Source of the DNA: an uncultured Bacteroidales bacterium
GTDB lineage: Bacteria; Bacteroidota; Bacteroidia; Bacteroidales; Muribaculaceae
NCBI GenBank assembly: GCA_900542185.1
Contig: UQMZ01000051.1
Coordinates: 1-23,866, forward strand
Reading direction: 5' to 3'
Length of the DNA: 23,866 nucleotides
Below, piece by piece: positions 1 through 9,500 of the stretch. A program made the translations under genes and the position numbers. Every line of letters begins with the position of its first letter. The first letter of the stretch is position 1. The notes under the pieces are model-generated. The model had not been told where the DNA came from, did no database searches, and worked only from the letters and a program-made list of their open reading frames with translations.

Positions 1-1128
1 ATTGCCGTTGGGCAGGGTGACATGAAAGCTGTCGCCGACTTTGCAGCCGATCATGGCAGCGCCAACCGGGCTCTCGTCGCTGATGCGGTTCAGGTCCATA
101 TCCGCCTCGGTGGAGCCGGTCAGGTCGTACTCCTCGGCGTCCTCCAGGTCATCGCCCTCGGCCAGAATCTTGACGTGCATACCGATGGAAGCCGTGTCGT
201 TGGACAGCTCGCTCTCATCCATGATGCGGGCCAGCTTCAGGGTGGCCTCCAGGTCGGCGATGCGGGCCAGCAGCTGCTGTTCGCGGCGCACATGCTCCTG
301 TTCGCGCGCCTTAAGTTCGCGCTCCACATCCTCGTGGGCGGCAAGTTTTTCCTTATACGACGCTATGGCCTGACGGGCCTTGGCGCGCACTTCCTCGGCT
401 TCGTCATCATTCTTGCCGGCGGCGTCCGGCTGACGGTTCATCACCTTGGCCGCGAATGTCACGAGCCATACCACCACGCCGATCAGCACGCAGAGTATCA
501 CCACATATATCCACGTGGAGTTGCTGCCTGAATTCTGCGATTCGGGAGCGGCGTTTTTGGCATCGTCCTCTATGGCTTTCTGGTCGGCCAGGATGTCGGC
601 CTGCTGTGCGGCGGGATCAGGCGCAGCAGCCTCGGCGGGTTGCTCGGCTACGGATGCTTCAGCCGACGCGGCGTCTGCGGGTGCGGGTGCAGCCTCGGCA
701 GACGTTTCGGCGGGAGCGGCAGCCGAAGGCGCGCTAACGCTCATGGCCATAATCTGCTTACGCACACGGGGACGGGCACCCTTTCCTTCCTCTATCAGGC
801 CGGCGGCCTGGAAAGCGGTGCTCCCCCAGTATTCCACCAGTTTGGTCTTGTCCCATGTGGCATAGTCCTTGGGAACGGGTATCGCCAGGAATGCCTTGAT
901 GTTCTCCTTTTCCTTGGCTTTAAGCGATTTCTGAAGCTCGGCTATACTCCTGGCATTCACTTCGTCCAGATAGCCGCTGCCGTTGTTGGCATATCTCAGA
1001 TAGGCTTTGGCGGCGATGGCGCGCGCCTCCTCCATCTCTCTGTCGCTCACTGCCCGACACTCCACGGCGCTTCCCATCATGGCCGCCAGTGTCAGCACTC
1101 CTGCTATTATCCTATTGATCTTTATCAT
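1..1128 (-). CDS. Membrane-anchored protein with GreA/GreB-like C-terminal domain (partial, 3' end outside window)
   Basis: The reading frame opens with ATG at 1128-1126 and runs without a stop to the window edge, giving 376 residues so far. Residues 1-25 look like a signal peptide (MIKINRIIAGVLTLAAMMGS then AVECRA). A helical and then Ala/Pro/Glu-rich stretch follows to about 200. A single membrane segment lies at about 204-228 (STWIYVVILCVLIGVVVWLV). After it comes a charged coiled coil (about 240-310) whose second half resembles the second helix of the Gre N-terminal hairpin (REQQLLARIADLEATLKLA). The last part matches the FKBP-like Gre C-terminal domain, with NRISDESPVGAAMIGCKVGD at about 345-364. 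The predicted layout is a periplasmic N-terminal part and a cytoplasmic Gre-like part. Soluble Gre factors rescue backtracked RNA polymerase; whether this tethered form does so is unknown. It begins 37 nt after rpoN, so co-transcription is likely. Confidence 0.85.
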   Translation of the reverse strand, partial: MIKINRIIAGVLTLAAMMGSAVECRAVSDREMEEARAIAAKAYLRYANNGSGYLDEVNARSIAELQKSLKAKEKENIKAFLAIPVPKDYATWDKTKLVEYWGSTAFQAAGLIEEGKGARPRVRKQIMAMSVSAPSAAAPAETSAEAAPAPADAASAEASVAEQPAEAAAPDPAAQQADILADQKAIEDDAKNAAPESQNSGSNSTWIYVVILCVLIGVVVWLVTFAAKVMNRQPDAAGKNDDEAEEVRAKARQAIASYKEKLAAHEDVERELKAREQEHVRREQQLLARIADLEATLKLARIMDESELSNDTASIGMHVKILAEGDDLEDAEEYDLTGSTEADMDLNRISDESPVGAAMIGCKVGDSFHVTLPNGN

Positions 1129-1165
1129 AACCGTATATAATCTTATTCTTAATCATTGTCCGCCG

Positions 1166-2542
1166 TCACAGTTCCTTGCGCAGTCTGGCCACGGGGATGC
1201 GCACCCGGTCGCGATATTTGGCCACCGTTCGTCGCGATATGTCCAGTCCGGATGCGGCCAACATGTCGGCGATACGCCGGTCGGACAGAGGTTTTCGCTT
1301 ATCCTCCTTGTCTATCAGAGCCTTGATGGCGGCTTCAATCTTGCGGTTGGTGGCGGCATCCTCGCCTTCGGCTGTGTCTCCCTTGGTGTCGGAGAAGAAG
1401 AACCTTAACGGGTATATTCCCCACGGAGTCTGTACGAACTTATTGTTGGTGGCGCGCGAGATGGTGGAGAAATCCAACCCCGTAATCTCTGCCAAGGTCT
1501 TGAGCATCATCGGCTTCAGCTTGTACACGTCCTGCGTGCGGAAATATTCTTCCTGCACTTTCAGTATGGCCGACATCACGGTCATCATCGACTTCTGTCG
1601 CTGGGCCACGATGCGGATGAAGTCGCGCGCGTCGTTGTATCGCGACACTATGAACTCGCTGCCCTTCTTGCGTTTGCCGCGCGGCAGCTTCTCCAGTTCG
1701 GCCATAGCCTGCTCGAAACTGCGTTCCACCCTCAGTTCGGGGATTCGGTTGTTCAGCGTCACGGTCAGCTGGCCGTCCTCGTCGCTGATTATGAAATCGG
1801 GAATCACCACATTGGCCTGGTCCACAGGATCCGAGCCTATGGAGGCACCCGGCTTGGGATTGAGCGATAGAATCAGGTCGAGGGCTTCGGCCACCCGCTG
1901 CTCAGGTATTCCGAGCTGCGACACGATGCGGTTCCTGTGTTTCAGCGTGAATGCCTCGAATGCCTCGCGCACTATGCGCAGGGCGTCGTCGCGCACCTGC
2001 GAGGGGCGCTGGGCCTCCAGCTGTATCTCCAGGGTCTGCTGCAGGTCGGCGGCGCCTATGCCTGCCGGCTCCAGACCCTGCACCACACGCAGAGCCTCTT
2101 CCGCTTCCTGCGGAGTGATATATATTCCAGGGCCGAAGGCCATGTCATCGACTATGTCGGGCACTGTGCGCGTCAGGTAACCGTTACTGTCCAGACTGCC
2201 TATTATGAACCGTGCCGCCTTGTCCACGTTGTCGGGCAGGTCGCGCTCGGCCAGCTGATCGTTCAGATGGTCGTACAGCGACATCGACGAGTCGGGAGTG
2301 ATGTTGGAGTAATCCTCGGCATCATCGGTGCGCGTGCGCGGCGTCCATCCGTTCAGCTGCTGTGTCTCCAGGGGATGTTCCTCCTCGGCGTCGGCCAGCG
2401 CGGGATTGTCCTCCATCTCGCGTTCCACCGCCTCGTCGAATTCAGGCGCGTTCAGCTCCAGCAGGCGCACATAGCGCACCTGCTGCTGCGACAGCCGCTG
2501 CACTGTCCGCTGCTCTATCTCCAATCTTTGCCCGTTCGACAT
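1166..2542 (-). CDS. rpoN: RNA polymerase sigma-54 factor
   Basis: This 458-residue protein directs RNA polymerase to -24/-12 promoters that need enhancer-binding ATPases. Region I is at the N-terminus (QRLEIEQRTVQRLSQQQVRY, then LLELNAPEFDEAVEREMEDNP). The core-binding domain is in the middle. The C-terminal helix-turn-helix leads to the RpoN box, seen as ISRRTVAKYRDRVRIPVARL next to the C-terminal KEL. I chose the ATG at 2542-2540 because it starts MSNGQRLEIEQ, the usual family N-terminus. A Bacteroidota promoter (2551-2582) overlaps the alternative upstream ATG at 2581, so that start would not be on the transcript. The gene lies 68 nt downstream of the regulator gene and appears to have its own promoter. 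Confidence 0.97.
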   Translation of the reverse strand: MSNGQRLEIEQRTVQRLSQQQVRYVRLLELNAPEFDEAVEREMEDNPALADAEEEHPLETQQLNGWTPRTRTDDAEDYSNITPDSSMSLYDHLNDQLAERDLPDNVDKAARFIIGSLDSNGYLTRTVPDIVDDMAFGPGIYITPQEAEEALRVVQGLEPAGIGAADLQQTLEIQLEAQRPSQVRDDALRIVREAFEAFTLKHRNRIVSQLGIPEQRVAEALDLILSLNPKPGASIGSDPVDQANVVIPDFIISDEDGQLTVTLNNRIPELRVERSFEQAMAELEKLPRGKRKKGSEFIVSRYNDARDFIRIVAQRQKSMMTVMSAILKVQEEYFRTQDVYKLKPMMLKTLAEITGLDFSTISRATNNKFVQTPWGIYPLRFFFSDTKGDTAEGEDAATNRKIEAAIKALIDKEDKRKPLSDRRIADMLAASGLDISRRTVAKYRDRVRIPVARLRKEL

Positions 2543-2550
2543 ATCAACTG

Positions 2551-2582
2551 CAAATTTAGCAAGAATCGGATAAATAAGCAAA
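2551..2582 (-). promoter_or_regulatory. Predicted Bacteroidota-type promoter of rpoN
   Basis: Read on the minus strand, TTTG (2582-2579) is followed by 20 nt and then TAAATTTG (2558-2551), an exact match to the -33 TTTG / -7 TAnnTTTG consensus. The -7 box ends only 8 nt before the rpoN ATG, so the mRNA should be leaderless or nearly so. Confidence 0.7.
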
Positions 2583-2610
2583 CTCCGGCAGACCTTTGAC
2601 TATGCTTTGC

Positions 2611-5600
2611 CTATCCGTTTTCCGTCTGCGGTTGCTCCATCTTTTCCGTCCGCACAATCTCTTGAGAGGCGCCCTTGGCGTATTGTGTGGGGGTCTTGCC
2701 GAAATAATCCTTGAATACCGTTGAGAAATGCGAGGCATTGGAGAATCCGGTGGCATACGCCACTTCGGCTATGGTCAGATTGTTTTCCGTCAGCAGGCGT
2801 GCCGCCTGCTTCATGCGGATGCTGCGTATGAAGTCGCGTGCCGACAGATTGGTGAGTTCCTTGAGCTTTCGGTGCAGGTGAGCGCGGCTCATCCCCACTG
2901 AGTCGGCCAGCATCTCGACCGAGAATTCGGACGAGCCGAGATTCTTGTTCACCGTCTCCATCACGCGCTTCATCAGCAGGTCGTCGGCCGATTTCAGCAC
3001 TATCTTCTCTATCTTGTCCTCCTGCTCCTGCAGTCCGGAGAATTTCACCTTCAGCAGATGCCGGTTGCCCAACACCGTGCCGATGGTGGACAGCAGAAGC
3101 TCCGAGCTAACGGGCTTCACAAGGAAATTGTCGGCGCCACTCTCCACAGCCTCCTTTATACTGCCGGCCTCCGACTTGGCGCTCAGCAATATCACGGGTA
3201 TATGGTTAAGCTGCGGATTTTGCTTGAGTTTGCGCGTGAAGGCCACGCCGTCCATACCCTCGCGCATCATGACGCCTGATACTATGATGTCGGGCAATGG
3301 ATTCATGGCCAGTATATTGCCGAACGACTCCTCGGCGCTGGAGTATGCCGTTACGTTACGGTAATGCTTTTTCAGTTCAAGTTCCATATATCGGCGTACC
3401 TCGTCGTCGCTTTCCACTATCACCACTCGGCTGCTGCTGATGACTTTCTCCCCGGGTCCGTTGTCTATGGAATTCCAGTCAACGGTCATTTCCGGCTTCT
3501 CCTCATTTTCAAAGCGTGGATTGTCCACCAGCTCGTTCACCAGTTCCATAACGCGCAACGCACTGTTGTATATCAGTTTATACGTCTGTTTAACAGACTC
3601 GTCGGTGCATCGGGCCAACAGTTTGCGCATGGGGTCCACAATCAGCGTCATCGGCGCGCGCAGCTTGTGCGAGAAGTCGGTGAACAACTGCAACTTAGCT
3701 TCGGCCATCTCTTCTGCCTGCTGCTGACGGGCTATCTCCTTGCGTGCCTCCTTGTGCCGGCGGTATATCTGCCATGCCACCCAGCATAACGCGCACCCTG
3801 TCAGCACATACACCAGCTTCATGGGCCATGACAGATACCATGGCGCGGCTATCACTATCTTGAGGTGTGTCACAGCCCCGGGATTGTCTGCCACCCGTAT
3901 CTCGAAATCGTATGTCCCGCTGTTCAGGTTGTAGAACGTGACCATATTCTGTCCCGGCTCCATCGTAACCCAGTCATCGCTTTTCTGAGTCACGCGGTAC
4001 TCGAACCGGATTTTCGACGGATTGTCATACGTCAGCGTGGAGAAGAAGATACGTATCGTGTTCTGGTCCGACGCCAGACTTACCTTTCCGTCCTTGCCGG
4101 GACCGCCGGACACAACCTGATATTCACCCGGTCTGTCGGCCGACGACGCCAGATATGCCCCTACTTCGGTTATGACCGGTTCGTATTTCGATTCCGAATC
4201 CTCGATGTCTCCCGGATGGAATGACGTCACTCCTTTCAGACCGCCGAAGAATATCCTGCCGTTCTCATCCTGGCAGTATGCCCCGTGCGTGAACTCGTTG
4301 CCTTGCAGTCCGTCGCCGGCATCATACACTGTCACTTTCCCCCGTATCGGATCCAGCCGCGCCATACCGTGATATGTACTGACCCACACGCGTCCCTGTT
4401 CGTCTTTCGCCAGTCCGGATATCACGTTATTAGGCAGCCCGTCGGCCGTAGTGTAACGCTTCAGCTTCTTGGCCTGAGGGTCAAATCGCCATAATCCCGA
4501 CGAGGTTCCCATCCAGATGAGTCCGTTTCTGTCCTCCATCAGCGAATAGCCCACGGCGTCGCTGACCAGATTCAGGCACCCGGTCATGCGAAGGAACTTT
4601 CCGGCTTTCAAATCGTAGCAGCTGATTCCATTATAATGAGCCACCCACATCATCCCGTCCCGGCCTATCAGCAGCGAATTGACGCAGTTCAGCACGTTAT
4701 AGTTGTCCTGAATCATGCGGCAGTGCTCGGAAGCAAGACAATCCGTCACTCGGCCTGTAGCCGGATCAAACCTTTCCAGCCCCTTGTCGAGCGAACCTAT
4801 GTATATCATACCGTCGGGAGCCTGCACCATGCTGTATATCTTGCGGTCGGCCAGTCCAGGCACCGGGGTCCATGATCCGGGACCCGACATACGGAAAGCT
4901 CCCGCCGGATACGTTCCGGCCCACAGCGTGCCGTCGCGGTCGCGCATCATGCACATAGCCGTGCCCGGCAATATGTCGTGGCTCAGCTGCCTGCCGTCCT
5001 GATCAAGGTGATATATCCCCTCGTTGTCACAGCTCACCCACATCGTGTTGTCGCGGTCCCTGAACACGGCCATGACACAACCCGAACCGATGGGATTGTC
5101 CTCATGCTGCATCTTGCCGTAATATTCGAACTTATACCGTTTGCGCGGCAGGCATATCACTCCCTGCTGGTACACCCCGAGCCATAGATTGCCGTCGCGG
5201 TCGTCAAGAATCTGCTGCACCTTCAGGTTTCTGCCGGCATCCGGAGCCGATGGAATGGGAAGACGCGACACCAGCCTGCCGTCCTCCAGAATCTGAACTC
5301 CGTCACCGTCGGTGCCTGCCAATATCCTGTTCCCCACACGCTCCAGGGTCGATACCCTGCGCGTGGCAACGCCGGCAGACGCAGGCACCGGCATGAAGCG
5401 TTCATTCCTACGGTCATACATATCTATTCCTCCGTCGTATGTGGCCACGTACAGGCGTCCATCGTTATCCTCGACCATAGACTGAACTATATTGCCCGAC
5501 AGTTCGGGCATTCGGAAGCAACGGGCCTTGCCGCTGCTCGTGTAGTAACGGCACACCCCGCTTTTTTCCGTACCGATCCACAACACGTGTGACGTGTCTT

Positions 5601-6162
5601 CATATATGCACGACACAAACTCGGAGCCTATCAGAGAGTTGACATTGTCTATGCTGCGCGCTTCATTCCCCGTCCTGTCATATCTGAACAGTCCCGCACC
5701 TGCCGTGGCTATCCATACCTCGCCCGACGACAGCTCCCGGATGTCGTAGACATGCAGCTTCACTTCCCGGTCTCTGGATTTCATCGGTATCGGAATGAAC
5801 GTATCGCTTTTCCTGTCGTATTCCATAAGACCGTTGACACATCCCACCAGCACATGTCCGTCCGAGGTCTCATATACCGCACGCACATAGTTCGAAAGCA
5901 GCGAATTTTCCCCGCCGTCCACATAATATGTCTTGAAGCGTGTGCCGTCATACCGGTTCAGACCGTTCTCGGTGGCTATCCATATATATCCGCGCGAGTC
6001 CTGGACTATGCGGTTCACCAGTCCGGACGACAGAGTCTCGTCGGAGGTGTACAGTCTTGGCTCCTGCGCACGCGCCGATGCGAACACAATTATCATTATC
6101 GTTGCGCACAGGGTGAGACGCAATGCCTGAAATGTTATTTTACGATGATAGATTATGGTCAT
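2611..6162 (-). CDS. Hybrid two-component system regulator (AraC output), degenerate kinase/receiver; likely xylan sensor
   Basis: This 1183-residue protein would sense glycan fragments in the periplasm and activate the adjacent locus. A signal peptide or anchor spans 1-32. About fourteen Reg_prop beta-propeller repeats (for example GLVNRIVQDSRGYIWIATEN, MEDRNGLIWMGTSSGLWRF) run to about 650. A Y_Y_Y domain occupies about 695-765 and a membrane helix about 781-802. The HisKA helix follows, with the conserved histidine H832 in FSHKLRAPMTL. Where an HATPase_c domain of about 110 residues normally follows, there is only a linker of about 40 residues. The receiver starts near 912, with the acidic pair replaced by E917-S918 and the phosphoacceptor Asp replaced by G963 (DIIVSGVMM); the Lys of LVKPV is kept. 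An AraC-type DNA-binding domain spans about 1075-1165 and looks intact. Divergence from susC fits local control. It resembles the xylan regulators of Prevotella and Bacteroides by layout; the ligand is inferred. Confidence 0.96.
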   Translation of the reverse strand: MTIIYHRKITFQALRLTLCATIMIIVFASARAQEPRLYTSDETLSSGLVNRIVQDSRGYIWIATENGLNRYDGTRFKTYYVDGGENSLLSNYVRAVYETSDGHVLVGCVNGLMEYDRKSDTFIPIPMKSRDREVKLHVYDIRELSSGEVWIATAGAGLFRYDRTGNEARSIDNVNSLIGSEFVSCIYEDTSHVLWIGTEKSGVCRYYTSSGKARCFRMPELSGNIVQSMVEDNDGRLYVATYDGGIDMYDRRNERFMPVPASAGVATRRVSTLERVGNRILAGTDGDGVQILEDGRLVSRLPIPSAPDAGRNLKVQQILDDRDGNLWLGVYQQGVICLPRKRYKFEYYGKMQHEDNPIGSGCVMAVFRDRDNTMWVSCDNEGIYHLDQDGRQLSHDILPGTAMCMMRDRDGTLWAGTYPAGAFRMSGPGSWTPVPGLADRKIYSMVQAPDGMIYIGSLDKGLERFDPATGRVTDCLASEHCRMIQDNYNVLNCVNSLLIGRDGMMWVAHYNGISCYDLKAGKFLRMTGCLNLVSDAVGYSLMEDRNGLIWMGTSSGLWRFDPQAKKLKRYTTADGLPNNVISGLAKDEQGRVWVSTYHGMARLDPIRGKVTVYDAGDGLQGNEFTHGAYCQDENGRIFFGGLKGVTSFHPGDIEDSESKYEPVITEVGAYLASSADRPGEYQVVSGGPGKDGKVSLASDQNTIRIFFSTLTYDNPSKIRFEYRVTQKSDDWVTMEPGQNMVTFYNLNSGTYDFEIRVADNPGAVTHLKIVIAAPWYLSWPMKLVYVLTGCALCWVAWQIYRRHKEARKEIARQQQAEEMAEAKLQLFTDFSHKLRAPMTLIVDPMRKLLARCTDESVKQTYKLIYNSALRVMELVNELVDNPRFENEEKPEMTVDWNSIDNGPGEKVISSSRVVIVESDDEVRRYMELELKKHYRNVTAYSSAEESFGNILAMNPLPDIIVSGVMMREGMDGVAFTRKLKQNPQLNHIPVILLSAKSEAGSIKEAVESGADNFLVKPVSSELLLSTIGTVLGNRHLLKVKFSGLQEQEDKIEKIVLKSADDLLMKRVMETVNKNLGSSEFSVEMLADSVGMSRAHLHRKLKELTNLSARDFIRSIRMKQAARLLTENNLTIAEVAYATGFSNASHFSTVFKDYFGKTPTQYAKGASQEIVRTEKMEQPQTENG

Positions 6163-6201
6163 GATTCGAGTCTTTCGGGAGGTAAAATATCAGATCTGCG
6201 G

Positions 6202-6234
6202 CAAAGGTAGTTAAAAATTGTCAAATCAACCAAA
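6202..6234 (-). promoter_or_regulatory. Predicted promoter of the hybrid regulator gene
   Basis: On the minus strand, TTTG (6234-6231) is followed by 21 nt and then TACCTTTG (6209-6202), matching the Bacteroidota -33/-7 consensus. The -7 box ends 39 nt before the ATG at 6162, leaving a short leader. Confidence 0.65.
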
Positions 6235-6235
6235 T

Positions 6236-6389
6236 TGCAACGAAAGAAAAAGCTGATTTTATGTTGCATAACATAAATGTGACATAAAAAAAGATATACG
6301 CAACATACTAAAAAACTAAAGTTACGTTTATTTAGGTAAATGCAACGTTAAATTTACTCCCATAGCTTAAAAAAATCTAATTTTGCAAC
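6236..6389. promoter_or_regulatory. Candidate operator array: five TGCAAC-type motifs
   Basis: The AT-rich divergent intergenic region holds TGCAAC at 6236-6241 (+), 6263-6268 (-), 6341-6346 (+) and 6384-6389 (+), plus CGCAAC at 6299-6304 (+). The copies at 6268-6256 (-) and 6384-6396 (+) share 13 nt, TGCAACATAAAAT. The three right-hand plus copies start 42 and 43 nt apart, about four helical turns. The 6341 copy sits just upstream of the susC -33 box and the 6384 copy overlaps the -7 box. This would suit an AraC-type activator such as the adjacent regulator, but binding is inferred. Confidence 0.45.
6353..6385 (+). promoter_or_regulatory. Predicted promoter of the susC operon
   Basis: TTTA (6353-6356), 21 nt, then TAATTTTG (6378-6385) gives a good -7 box with a weak -33 box, as expected for an activator-dependent promoter. 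Transcription would start near 6392 and leave a leader of about 130 nt before the ATG at 6525. I recognise no riboswitch in that leader. Confidence 0.6.
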
Positions 6390-6524
6390 ATAAAATCCAT
6401 CCGCGGCCCCCCTCATACACCGGATGCTGCGGTACCACCCATGAACTCCCCGGATCAAGCTCGCTGATTCCGGTGACCGACAAAACAAGAAAGAACAACT
6501 TTCACACAACAATAACATTTTTAC

Positions 6525-9500
6525 ATGAGAAACTCGGATTTCACTCTGCGACTATTGGCAGCGGTCCTGATAGGATTCCTGATGCCAATATGGACGTATG
6601 CCCAAAACGTGAGCGTTACGGGTACAGTTCTTGATGAAACCGGCGAGCCGCTGATCGGCGCGACGGTTCTGCAAAAAAATTCCAGCAACGGCACCTCGAC
6701 CGACCTGGACGGTAAGTTCAAGCTGTCGGTGCCGGCCAAGGCCAAGTTGGTGTTCTCGTATGTGGGTTACACCACACAGGAGATCTCCGTGAACGGCCAG
6801 ACCGACCTTAAAGTCACCATGAAACCCAACGCCGACATGCTCGACGAGGTGGTTGTGGTAGGTTACGGTCAGATGAAGAAAAGCGATATGACCGGTTCGG
6901 TAGTATCGGTGGGCGAAGACGCCGTGAAGAAGTCGATCTCCACCAGCATCGACCAGGTGCTTCAGGGTCGCGCCGCCGGCGTACAGATCCAGGCCAACTC
7001 CGGTACGCCCGGTGCTTCCTCGTCAATCCGTATCCGCGGTATCAACTCGCTGAACGCCACCAACCAGCCTATCTTCGTAATAGACGGCGTAGTGATCGAC
7101 TCCGCCACGGACAGCGAGTCGAGCAACCCCCTCAGCTCCATCAACCCCTCCGATATCGTGTCGATGGACATACTGAAGGATGCCTCCGCCACCGCCATCT
7201 ACGGTAGCCGCGCATCGAACGGCGTCATCATGATCACCACCAAGAAGGGTAAGGCCGGCGACGCCACAGTCACCTACGATATGTACCTCGGCTGGCAGGA
7301 GATGCCCAAGCAGTACCGTATGCTCAACCTGCGCGAATTCGCCGAGCACTACAACTACCTGGCCAACGAAAAGCACCTGATGGACCCCTCCAACACCTAT
7401 CTGCGTCCCGAACTCTTAGGCAAGGGCACGAACTGGCAGGATGAGCTGTTCCACAAGGCTTTCATGCAGAATTACAACCTTTCCGTATCGGGCGGTACGG
7501 AGAAAGTGACTTACGCGTTCTCCGGTTCTTACTTAGGACAGGACGGTATCGCACACGGATCGAACTTCCAGCGCTTCACGCTGCGCAGCAACATCGACGC
7601 CCAGCTCAAGAAATGGCTGCAGGGAGGCATCAACTTCTCGTTCACCTACGCCAAGCAGAAAGTGGGCGTGGACAACAACTCCATCATGAACGCCCTGATG
7701 CAGCAGCCCTCCGTGGCTCCCACGGGTCCCGACGGCAGCTATGACGGTCCGGACGACGTATGGATGCCCGACAACGCTCTGGCCCTGGCCGAACTCATCA
7801 CCAACAAGAACCGTAAGTTCAACTTCCGCCACAACGTGTACTTAGAGGCCACCATCATCGATGGTCTGAAGCTCCGCACGGAATTCTCCGGCGACTACAA
7901 CTTCAACAACTACTATTACTACATGCCCGACTATAAGTTCGGTGTCCGCACCCAGGACATCCGCACTTCGAAATGGACCAAGACCAACACGCAGTATTAT
8001 TCCTGGCGTAACCTCCTTACATATAAGAAGACCTTCGCCGACAAGCACAATCTGGACGTGATGTTAGGTCAGGAAATCTCCAAGAGCAAGTACGAGACCC
8101 AGGTAGGCACCGCATCCGGCTTCCTGTCGAACACCACTCCCGACCTGAGCGCCGGCGATATCACGACATCGACCACCACCGGTTTCAAGAACACCAACTC
8201 CATAGCCTCCTTCTTCGGCCGAGTGTTCTATAACTTCGACGAGCGCTACCTGCTGACCGCCACGCTGCGTCGCGACGGCAGCTCCAAGTTCGCCGACGGC
8301 AAGAAGTGGGGCTGGTTCCCCGCCGTGGCAGCCGCATGGCGCATCAGCTCCGAGAAATTCTGGCAGAACGTCGACCCCGTCAACAACTTCAAGCTCCGTC
8401 TGGGCTGGGGTAAGACCGGTAACCAGAACGTGGCCGACTGGGCAACGATCGCTCTGCTGTCCAACAAGACCACTCCCTGGGGCGTAGGCGTGCTGAGCGG
8501 CAACACCCCCAACCCCGACCTGACTTGGGAGAGTACTTCTTCGTACAACGTCGGTCTCGACCTCGGTTTCCTCCAGAACCGCATCGAGCTGATCGCCGAC
8601 TTCTATTATAAGAAGACCGACAACCTGCTGCTGCAGGTTCAGCTCCCCGCTTACCTCGGTTCCGCAGGACAGGGTGCCGCATCCAACCCCTGGATGAACA
8701 TCGGTTCGCTGGAGAACAAGGGTTTCGAGCTGACGCTGAACACCACCAACATCACCAACCGCAACCTGACCTGGACATCTAACATCGTATTCTCGATGAA
8801 CCGCAACAAGGTCAGCAAACTCGACACATCCACGGCTTCGCTCGAGAAAACCTTCCAGCCCAGCTCCACCAACTACATCGTGACCAAGACCGTAGTTGGC
8901 CAGCCCATCGCACAGTTCTGGGGCTATAAGGTGATAGGACGCTTCGACAAGCCCACCGACTTCTACTATCACGACAAGGACGGCAACCTCAAGCCGGTGG
9001 CACTGCCCGAGGGCAACACCATCGCCGAGAACTCCACATGGATAGGCGACTACATCTACGAGGACCTGAACGGCGACGGCGTCATCAACGCCGAGGACTG
9101 CCAGTTTATCGGCAATCCCGAGCCTAAATTCACCTGGGGCTTCGGCAACACACTGACCTGGAAGGGCTTCGACCTGAACGTACAGTTCAGCGGCGTATAC
9201 GGCAACAAGGCCATGAACCTGACCTACATGCGCATAGCCGACCCGCGCAACAAGTCCAACATCCTGCACAGCAGCCTCAACGTGGCACAGGTGGGCCTGA
9301 TCGACCCCAACCTTCCGGCCAACGACTACCGTAACCTGTATGTGACCAATCCCGGCGACACCGACCTGCCCGCAATCCAGAACTCGGACGCCAACGCCAA
9401 CTTCAACCGCATCAGCGACCGGTTCATCGAGGACGCAAGCTACATCCGCCTGCAGAACATCACCTTAGGTTACTCCGTGCCCTCCAAGCTGCTGAAGAAG

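Noticed and set aside
22..1140. Several plus-strand open frames of 93-169 aa
   Set aside because: All lie opposite the Gre-like gene, which shows a signal peptide, membrane segment and Gre motif in one continuous minus frame. The plus frames show low-complexity Ala/Ser/Arg sequence.
1176..2180. 334-aa plus-strand frame
   Set aside because: It is the shadow of rpoN, Ser/Arg-rich with no recognisable domain.
2543..2581. Upstream ATG at 2581 as the rpoN start
   Set aside because: It overlaps the predicted -33 promoter box and adds 13 residues not typical of the family.
6163..6524. Sigma-54 (-24/-12) promoter upstream of susC, suggested by the nearby rpoN
   Set aside because: I saw no GG-N10-GC pair in the right form near the susC start, while a good Bacteroidota housekeeping -7 box is present.
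6393..6524. Riboswitch or small RNA in the susC leader
   Set aside because: The leader has GC-rich patches and a repeated CCGGAT, but I find no conserved aptamer or stable terminator-type hairpin.
8064..9269. 401-aa open frame on the minus strand
   Set aside because: It is fully antisense to susC, whose protein is unmistakable. The frame is open because of the GC-biased third positions, and its translation is Val/Gly-rich with no domain.
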